Source of the DNA: Diphasiastrum complanatum
Lineage: Eukaryota > Streptophyta > Lycopodiopsida > Lycopodiales > Lycopodiaceae
Direction: 5' to 3'
DNA: 64,000 nt
Assembly (NCBI GenBank): GCA_029204225.1
Contig: CM055097.1
Span: 26,939,039 to 27,003,038, forward strand
Under the pieces are notes generated by a model that did not search any database, had not been told where the DNA came from, and saw nothing but the letters and a program-made list of their open reading frames with translations. Position numbers and translations under genes: made by a program. The stretch's first letter is position 1. Each line of letters opens with the position of its first letter. Of this stretch, positions 56,082 through 64,000 are shown piece by piece.

Positions 56082-58355
56082 TGCACATTCACCTACCCCG
56101 AGTGAGACTGTTCACGAAAACTTATCCGATCAGTTTCGTCGCATGGATGATACCCTTTCTGGCCTCGTTCTTCGCTTCGATACAGTTATGACCGGCTTTG
56201 CTACTATGCAGTCACAGATTGATTCTTTACAGTCTCATGGTCCTGGTAAAGCTCCTGTTTTTCCTTCATTTGGGACTCCCCCTCCATTTGGATTTCCATC
56301 TTCTTCTGCTAGTCAGCCTGTGGTGGTGGACCGTTCCTTCCACCTAACTCACCTCCTGGTTTCTTTCCAAATTCCTGAGCCACACTTTGCTCGAGACTTT
56401 CGTGATAGGGTACAGCTTGCTACCTATTCCGGTTCCTCTGACGGGAACTTATTAAAGAATTGGTTTGCTAAGCTTGACACATATTTTCAGATCTACCCTA
56501 AGACTGATCCTCATAAGATCTAGTTGGCTGCTTTACACTTAGATAAACGCGCCGCCACGTGGTGGCGAGTTTATCGAGCTGATCTTGATCGGGAAGGGAT
56601 CCATATATGGCATACCTTTCGTCGTGACCTCCGTCATGCTATGATTGATCCTCAGTGGCTCGACCGCCAACGTGATACATTCCGTAGTCTCACTCAGACC
56701 AGTGACCTTGCTTCTTATACAGATCAATTTATGGAGCTTTCTTATCTTTTCCCAGATCTACAGCCCACTAAGCTTATTTCTCATTACATTGCCGAGCTTC
56801 GTGGTGCCTTACATTATAATGTTTCTTCCTTCCGTCCTCCCACACTTGTTGAGGTGATGTCTCTTCCCAGTACTTTACAGCACAAGTACTCTGACACCCT
56901 TCCTTCTCGCTTCTCCCGACCCCGTCCTCTTGCTTCATCTTTTCCCGCTATGTCCACCCCTACACTTACCCCTTCTGTTCCAACTCCTTCCATTGTCCCT
57001 TCGTCTCCTCGTCCTCCAACCCCTTGACCTGCTTTTGTCCGACGTTACTGCAGAGTTCGCTGACCTTCAGCAGAAGTGTCTTTGCTTTCGTTGTAAGAGT
57101 CCTGACCATTTTGCCCGTGATTGCCATCAGCCTCTCCCTACTACTATTGCTTTTTTTTTACCATGAGGGCACTACTTCAGATGATTCCGATATCTACATT
57201 CATATTTCTGATGAGCCTGACCTATCCCCTGAGCCTTCCACTGATTTACTTCCTACTACTTGCCATGCTCAGCTTGCCTATGCTACTTGGACAGGGCGTC
57301 CTCCTGGACCTCGCTCCATTCGGTTACATGTACGCATTACAGGTCATGAGTACATTGCTTTAGTTAATACCGGCAGCACTCATTCTTTTATCAGCAGTTA
57401 TATCACCCATCGGATCCGTGCTTCACCTATTCCTGCTTCACAGCCTCTCACAGTTGAGGTTGCCAGTTGACACTCTTTTCCTAGTTCTCAGATGTTTCAT
57501 GGTTTATCATACCGTATTGGAGATTTTTCTGGACAGGCGGATCTTTACATTATTCCTATGGAGCGTTATGATCTTATCCTTGCTGCTGATTGGTTTGCAT
57601 CTCTTGGAGCCATTACACTGGACTTGACACAGCAGACATTGACATTTGTACATGGTGCAATTACACACTCACTTGTTGGCATTGATTCTCAGGGAGACTT
57701 CCAGTTGATCACTAGGAAGCAGTTTATTCGCAGCCTACCGAAGGCTCATTGTGCAGCCTTATTATGTGTTCAGTGTGCAGTAGCAGTTCCTCCGGTTTGT
57801 ATTCCAACAGCTGTTCCTCAGGTGACCTCTGACTTATTACATCAGTATGCTTTTGTCTTTTTAGAACCTATGACGCTACCACCATTACGTGACATGAACC
57901 ATCATATTGACTTGCATCCTGGTTCTGCTCCTCCTTCCCATCCCCCTTATCATATGTCTCGATGTGAGCGTGATGAGCTTGAGCTCCATATTACTGCTTT
58001 GTCAGATCAGGGTCCCATTGTTCCTAGTCAAAGGGATTGGGATCAGCATTTATGTTTAGCAGAGTATAGCTATAATAGCTCTGTTAGTACCAGCACAAAT
58101 GTCTCACCATTTTTATTAGCTCATGGATATGCACCTCTTTTACCTGGAATTCCTCTTCCTCCTGAGGATACACCTGTCACACTTGCATCCTTCCTGTCAG
58201 GTGCCCGAGAGCTTATTACCCAGGCCAGTTCTCATTTACAGCATGTTCAGCAGCGTTATCAAACCTCAGTTGATCGTCACCGCCGCCATGTTGAGTTTCA
58301 GCTTGGAGATATGGTATATCTACGCCTGCGGTTTGCACGTCATCACTTTATCTAG
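56082..58355 (+). pseudogene. Family D copy 3 gag-protease with large pol deletion
   Basis: Gag (SPTPSEtv, NLSDQFRRMDD) lacks one base at its ATG. It has a stop at 56521, then ATWWRVYRADLDREG, ELSYLFPDLQP and a CCHC knuckle (CFRCKSPDHFARDC, about 57090). In the protease active site the catalytic Asp codon is Asn (VNTGSTHSF, 57366-57368). An open stretch (57492-58355) runs from the protease into the first RT residues (PPYHMSRCERDELELHITAL, IVPSQ). It then jumps in frame at about 58031 to the integrase C-terminal region (RDWDQHLCLAEYSYNSS). RT, RNase H and the integrase core are absent. It ends at TAG 58353. Confidence 0.87.
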
Positions 58356-58700
58356 GGCCATGCTTCTATTGAGAAGCTTGCACCACGTTATTATGGGCCT
58401 TATCACATTTTGGAAGTTCTTAGTCCAGTTACATATCGCTTATAGCTTCCTGCTTCCACACGAGCCTGTGATGTGTTCCATGTCAGTTTATTACGTCCTA
58501 CTATTGAGGATGACGCTCCTTGTGATGCTGAGTCCAATGGGATAGTCGTCTTGTTGAGGAGGCCACATAGGAGCCTATTGATGTCTTTTATCATACACCG
58601 TCACTTGCAGATCAGGCTCGTGCTCTTGCTGCACTTGTTGATTCCTCTACATCAGATGTTGTTCTAGTTGTTGATGCACCAGGGCTTTCTGCTGTTTGAT
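58356..58700 (+). pseudogene. Broken integrase tail and chromodomain of D copy 3
   Basis: Continues with YYGPYHILEVLSPVTYR, a stop at 58442, FHVSLLRPTIEDDAP, then a deletion that removes the first part of the chromodomain (only WDSRLVEEAT-like sequence remains, out of frame). Confidence 0.75.
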
Positions 58701-58743
58701 CCAGTTTCTTTTCAGCAGTTGGGTCTTTTTTTCTGTCGGGGAG

Positions 58744-59186
58744 AGTTATGGACTCGGCTCATTACATTCGCCGCGTCCATTTACATTTACTTTACTTTAT
58801 GCATAAGCAGGCCTTGGGCCCTTTTTTATTCATTATTGGCACTTAGACTATATGGTTGGCATGTGGCCTTATTATTCATTATTGAGCCATTTGGACATAT
58901 TACTGGAGAGTGAGGGCCTTCTTAGAGGGCACACTATTATCCCTCCCAGTTGGGCCCTAGCCACCGGAAGCTTCCTTTTAGGGCTTCCTCTAGGCTATAA
59001 GTGGGGAATCTGTGTCATTTGTTATTCAGCTGATGATATTGATCTCTCTCTTTAGTCTCCTTAATTTCTCTCTTTCCTGCTTTCTAGGGCTAAGTCTTGC
59101 TTATGTGTTGCTTTCATAGCTTAAGTCTTGCTTATGTGATGCTTTCTTAGCTTAGCTCTAGATCAGCTGTGGCTCTATTCGTAACT
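58744..59186 (+). repeat. Family D copy 3 3' LTR
   Basis: 443 nt from AGTTATGGACTC to TTCGTAACT, close to 34301-34743 and with the same 34-bp internal duplication. Its right edge abuts the integrase finger of element G. Confidence 0.92.
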
Positions 59187-61800
59187 AAGCCTAAACATGA
59201 CCTTTCATTTTTGGCCAATAAAATTCTCTTTTAACAAGGTCAAGTGTCCTCTATATACCAGGGTGTCCCGCACTAGGGCTATCGTGGCACTCATGCAGGA
59301 TTTGGGCCCTTATGTCCGCAATATCTGGCACACAAACTTTTCCTCTACGGAAAAGTAAACCATCCTAATGGAATACTGATCAAGTATCTTCTCTTCGTGA
59401 GACTTCTTGGAATCCTGCTTTCCAAGATTATTTCTCATAGTAGAGCTTCCTGCCAGGACTTCTTGCCAAATATGACTGAAAAACTCATCGGTCTGACAAA
59501 GGTCTCGTAGAGAAAGATACAACTCGAATTGGAACTCAACAAAGCATAATTGATTAACCTCTCCATCGGCTCAAAGCATCAGTGACACAATTCGACGTAC
59601 CACAACATAATGTCGAATTTTAACTCCGAAATGAGTTCCGACCAACAGGCCTTACAACCCCTAAGGTCCAAGGCATCACAGATAAACTTAAGAGACTCGT
59701 GATCCGTCATAACCACAAATTTAGATCCGTACAAATAATGTCTCCAGATCTTTAATGCGTGGATGACAGCACAAAGTTCTTTCTCATAAGTAGAATACCT
59801 ACTTTGAGCTGGGTCCAAATTCTTGCTTTTGAAAGCCACTGGTCTACCATCCAGGTAAAGGATTGCACCCACCGCATAGTCACTAGCATTCGTTTCCACC
59901 AGGAAAGATTTGCTAGGGTCCACTATGTGTAAGATAGGGGCTGTAGACACTAACATCTTCAAAGCTTTGATTAAGTTCATCGGTCCAAATAACAGGTGGA
60001 CTAATTTTCGAACGCCTTCCGGCTTTCTTCTTATTACCCTTTTTAGTTTTTCTTTTGGCTTTCTTTACTCCCTTAAGAAGATTCGTTAGAGGGAATGCAA
60101 TTAAGGCATAGTCTTTAATGAATTTATGGAAAAAACCTGTAAAGCCCAAAAAAGATTTAACTTCCCTTGTGGTTTTCAAGATAGGCCATCCGCGAACTCT
60201 CTGGACCTTATCGTAATTGATCTCAAGACCGCGATCGGAAACGATATGTCCAAAGTATTTGAGTCTTGTTTGAAAGAACTCACACTTAGACTCCTTAGCA
60301 TAAAGCTTTGCCTGTCTTAGAATATCTAAGACCGTACGCAAATGCGCCTCATGCTCCTCAAGAGTCCTACTATAAATCAAAATGTCGTCCAAAAATACCA
60401 CCAGAAACTTTCATAGATATGGACAAAGAATACCGTTCATCATCTGTTGGAAGGTTGTCGGGGCATTAGTTAGACCAAAGGGTAAAACTCAAAATTTGTA
60501 ATAGCCATATCTAGAGCGAGAACCAGTTTTGGAAACATCCCCCTCGTGAATTCTAATCTGATCGTACCCTGACCTAAGGTCCAATTTGGTGAAATACTTA
60601 GCACCATTCAGTCGGTCCATTAAGTCGTCCATTCGAGGTAAGGTATAACGGTTCTTAATAGTCATTTTATTAAGCTTTTTATAATCAACACAAAGACGAA
60701 TACCACCGTCTTTCTTGCTGGTTAATAATACAGGAGCTCCCCAAGGGGACTTACTAGGTCGAATATGACCTTTATGTAACAACTCCTCAAGCTGCCTAGC
60801 AATCTCATCTTCTTCCTTCGAACTCATCCTATAAGAAAATAACAATACAGGAGAGCTGTCAGGAAGGAGATCTATATGATGGTCTGCTCTCCGAGAGGGG
60901 GGAAGACCCTCAGGCTACTGCTCAGGGAAATATCACTATATTCCTCCCAAAGTCTTTTAAAGATTTTGCCCTCAGGCGTTGATTCTGAATTAACATCATA
61001 AAAAGGCAATGCTTTAGGGAAAGACAATACATCAACATTTAAATTATAAGTAACAAAAGCATCCATGTAAGATTCATCTTTCAAATAACATAAATACCTC
61101 ATCACCTTTAAGATAAACCATAGAGCCATTATGCAAAAAAGATAGATTACGAGTTACATAATGTTTCTTTAAAGACTCATTCCTAGCATTAAACCATTCC
61201 TAGGATTAAATCTACCTCATCAAGATTCATAATATGGAAAGACAAACTATCTACATGGTTCTAAATCTTCAACTGCACGTGGGGGACAAACTGGTCCCAG
61301 ACTTGTTGCTCCCCACCCGTTGCCATCCTAACCACATAATTGTGGTCACTTGGTGCGGTTGCCAGCTGTAGCTTCTACACCAATTTAGAGGCTACCTGAA
61401 AATCATCCCAAGTAGTTGGGACTGAAGCACACTCCTTAAGATCCTGCCACCATGAGTACGCTTTACCACGTAAAAACAAAATGGTAGTGGCAACCCGGGA
61501 GCTATCTGGCAGATCGAGCATGGAAAAATGTGAGGTCTATCGATCAAGCCAAGCCAAGACCACGTCTTGGTGTCTTTCCTTTTTCTCTCTAGTAAAGAAT
61601 TCCGAGGTGAACATCGGGTTGAGGAGTGTCTGCCAAGATTGGGTCATAGCCCTCATTTCGGCCTCCACCCATTCATGCTTAGACCACATGTCGACAATCT
61701 GTTGCTACAACAGATTTAACGCAAGCCGCTTTCTTCCATATCAGCTCCAGCCGGGCTTGGAGCTTGGGTGACATCCATAGAAGTCTCCATTGTAAAAGTA
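59187..61800 (-). pseudogene. Degraded Gypsy element G, gag to integrase finger
   Basis: Minus-strand order: gag core (FLRGKAYSWWQDLKECA, about 61480); part of protease (GGEQQVWDQFVPHVQL, SFHIMNLDEVDLILGM) after a gag-protease deletion; RT ([36 protein letters not shown] about 60390); RNase H (VETNASDYAVGAIL about 59890); and the HHCC finger (SPSAGHPGI about 59270). Frameshifts and stops are frequent. A Lys-rich insert (KKAKRKTKKGNKKKAGRRSK) lies between RT and RNase H. The rest of the integrase is missing at the D copy 3 junction. Confidence 0.85.
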
Positions 61801-62414
61801 AGGTGTAGGAAAAAACTAGAGGAAAAACGGAGAGCAACGGCGTCCAAACCGTCAAAAACTAGCAACTAAAGCTAAGACCAAGAAAATGGGCTAACTTGAG
61901 CTTAGAGAGCACAAACAAGCAACTTAGGAAAATGGGGTGAAGGAATGAGAACGTCCACACCTTTACCCCCTCCCCTAAGCTCATCCCCTACCTCCATGCA
62001 AAAAGGACAAGTGAGGCCCAAGAAAGGCCCCATTTGTCCCTTCTAGAGTCTCCTCACCATGTGGGACCACAAAAAGGTGCCACATGGCCCATGGACTCCA
62101 AAGGGATATAGTATTTGGTTAAAGTTCCTCTCCCACCTCCTTTCCCCTACGTACCTCAACTCCTCTCCAAAGCTTTGGAGATTTGCAGGTATAGAGAGGG
62201 AGGAGGGAGCAGTACGAACAGCAAGGACAGAGCTCCAAGAAATAGTTTAGTTCAATCTTTTAGATAAAGATTCATAAACTCTTTCATAATTTTCAACTTA
62301 GAGTTTATTGTTTCAACTTAGGAAATAAGCATTAAGTCCTATAACTTAAGTTACAAAGCAAAGCTTTACAGCGATTAATTCATATTATTAGGCTTTGAAA
62401 TCCCAGAGGGCTGT
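61801..62414 (-). other. Probable leader or LTR part of element G
   Basis: On the minus strand upstream of gag G: pyrimidine/purine-skewed DNA without a supported gene. No primer site or clear LTR edge could be located. Confidence 0.35.
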
Positions 62415-62741
62415 TGTTATGAACTCACCTAAGCTAGCCCTAATCAACAAGTGGCCCTAATTGGGATATCTTTAGGTACTGGGCCATTACCATTAAGGGC
62501 ATGTCCTTATGGGACCCAAGTACCCTTAGTTGCCCTAGTTTCTAGAAGGTTCCACTAAGGGCCTCTAGATAGTATATATAGGGCTAGACATTAGATACAG
62601 GATTCATTGTATTCATTCTCTGCTAATAGGTATTGCTTGGGCTCTTCGTGGGAGATCTCTTGTCTATGCTTAGCTATTGCTTGTAGGGCTTTAGCCATTG
62701 TTCTTCATTTGATACCAACATCTGTGATTATGTTCATAACA
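62415..62741 (+). repeat. Solo-like LTR related to family B
   Basis: Starts TGTTATGAACTC and ends GTTCATAACA. The second half (ggtattgcttgggctcttcg, ttgcttgtagggcttta) is nearly identical to the family B LTR at about 11258-11325, while the first half differs. A TATA-like tagtatatatagggc is at about 62570. No convincing TSD. Confidence 0.7.
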
Positions 62742-64000
62742 TGCTCTCCGCACCTTCCCCAGTTGTTGCCTCCACCAGATCGCACCTCCACCAACAGCCA
62801 CCTTCCCCAGTTGCCACCTCCCCCAGATTGCACCTGATAAATTTTTTTCCAGCTGCCTGAGCACTTTCTTGAGCAATTGGGAAGTGATTTTTCCTTTTCG
62901 GTTTCTTTTCAAATTGATTGGATTTTCAAAGTTCTTGCTGTGAATTTAGTTGCAAGTTGCAGGATCTTCCTTTGAGGGGACTACAATCCGCCATCTCCAT
63001 CTCTCATCGCTGCTCCAACCTTCTCTCTTTCATCTGTCTCTTTGTTGCTACCCTCTCTCCAACGGTCCATCTCTCTCTCTCTTCTGATCGTTGCTATTCT
63101 ATCTCTTTGAGCCAGCACCACAGATTCCATCTGCTCATCTGATCATATGTTGTCAGCCGCCTCGCTCCTGCTGTCAACCGCCTCCCTACCTGTTGTTTTC
63201 CTCCACTCAGATAAGCTCTCCTCACGCCGTTAGATCCACCTCAGGCCCTCCGGCCATCAGCCTGCCATCCGCCTCCCGCCTACCCCCTCCCTCAACCCAC
63301 GCCTGTTGCTTGCCCTGCGCGTTGAGCCCCGCTCTGTCCTGTCACTCCAGCCCTCGCTCCCTGCCTCCTTCCTCCCGTCGTCAGCCCGCCGTTCGCCTCC
63401 CGCCTGCCCTCAGGCCTCGCTCCGCCTGCCTGCTTACCTCCCTACCCCCTACCCCCCTCCCATCCTCTGATAACCTTTTACATTTCGTTTCTTTTCATTC
63501 ATTTTTGTTGTTATGGTCCATACAAAAAGAAATTTACGTTATGTTTTCTTTCCTATCCTCAGTTTATTTTGTTTCTGCTTGATTTTCGTATGATCCATTG
63601 AAAAAAAACAAACCCAAACATTTCCATTTCTCAACCTGCCTGATCCATTCCGATCTTCTTTGTGTTTTTGTTTTCTCGTGATCTCGTTAAACAAAAATTC
63701 TCGTCATTTCCACTTTTGCTCGTTAAATTTTCGTTTTAATTTACTTGATACTCATTTGCCTTCTTAATTGTTTCATGTCATTTCCATTTTTCTTGTAGTT
63801 TCTGTTTCTTTTTCGATCCTTTTAAAATAAAAAATTCTATACCTTATTATTATTATTTTTTCTCTTTCTTTCATTTTATTTATTATAGTTTTCTAATTTT
63901 CTTTATTATTCTTATACACCTCGTGGCTATTCTTTTCATTCCACACGGTAGTTGTTTTCCATTTTTTCGTTTCCTTAATGGATATTTGCACTCCCGTACA
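62742..64000. other. Pyrimidine-rich sequence without supported gene
   Basis: An imperfect repeat of about 30 nt (ttccccagttg.tgcctccac) lies at 62751-62840. It is followed by C/T-rich then T-rich DNA. Open frames here (for example 63091-63582) are Pro/Ser/Leu low-complexity readings of C/T-rich sequence and not supported. It could be the leader of another element. Confidence 0.45.

Noticed and set aside
62410-62746. TSD for the solo-like LTR
   Set aside because: Flanks gctgt and tgctc do not match under any terminal placement I tried, so no duplication is claimed.
63091-63582. 163-codon Pro/Ser-rich open frame
   Set aside because: C/T-rich low-complexity DNA with no domain and other frames equally open.

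Overview
The window is intronic DNA from a land plant with a large, repeat-rich genome. The evidence is Ty3/Gypsy chromoviruses with initiator-Met tRNA primer sites, Ty1/Copia, LINE and hAT elements nested in one another, and a host gene whose introns each exceed 10 kb. Gymnosperm- or fern-like architecture fits, but the species cannot be fixed from the sequence. No bacterial-type genes, tRNA, rRNA or CRISPR array were seen.

Host gene. Three short minus-strand exons (49572-49733, 38269-38436, 25470-25527) join in phase with consensus splice sites. They encode part of a PYROXD2-like FAD-dependent oxidoreductase. Neither the first nor the last exon is present, so the whole window lies inside this gene. 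The two complete introns are 11.1 kb and 12.7 kb, and both are filled with transposons.

Repeat layout, left to right. 1-11382: a family B Gypsy element carrying a nested family A Gypsy element, cut apart by an inversion with one breakpoint near 2058. 11700-13785: a degraded Copia element with a 1.06-kb nested insertion. 14509-17341: Gypsy family D, copy 1. 17614-18163: a possible LTR. 18215-18581: a germin-like pseudogene fragment. 18582-24851: a complete minus-strand family A element, with two LTRs, a target-site duplication (TSD) and only two nonsense codons. 26230-27300: degraded Gypsy. 28510-28831: LINE fragment. 28832-34743: family D copy 2, whose RT/RNaseH/integrase core is replaced by about 2.3 kb of unknown but largely open sequence. 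34744-37481 onward: degraded Gypsy E. 39115-45345: an apparently intact 6.2-kb hAT transposon with a four-exon transposase and a small opposing ORF. 45926-49330: degraded LINE. 50531-50841: hAT-like MITE. 50935-52470: degraded Gypsy. 52515-54770: degraded Copia. 55560-59186: family D copy 3. 59187-61800: minus-strand degraded Gypsy. 62415-62741: LTR related to family B. 62742-64000: pyrimidine-rich sequence without a supported gene.

Families A, B and D are chromoviruses (C-terminal chromodomain), and no copy here is intact. The hAT element is the only element whose coding capacity looks undamaged. The strongest observations are: the inversion proved by two split TSD pairs; an 11-bp core micro-inversion that separates 5' from 3' LTRs in two independent family A insertions; the in-frame replacement of pol in family D; the hAT element with its AT-hook tail and accessory ORF; and the transposon-stuffed host gene.
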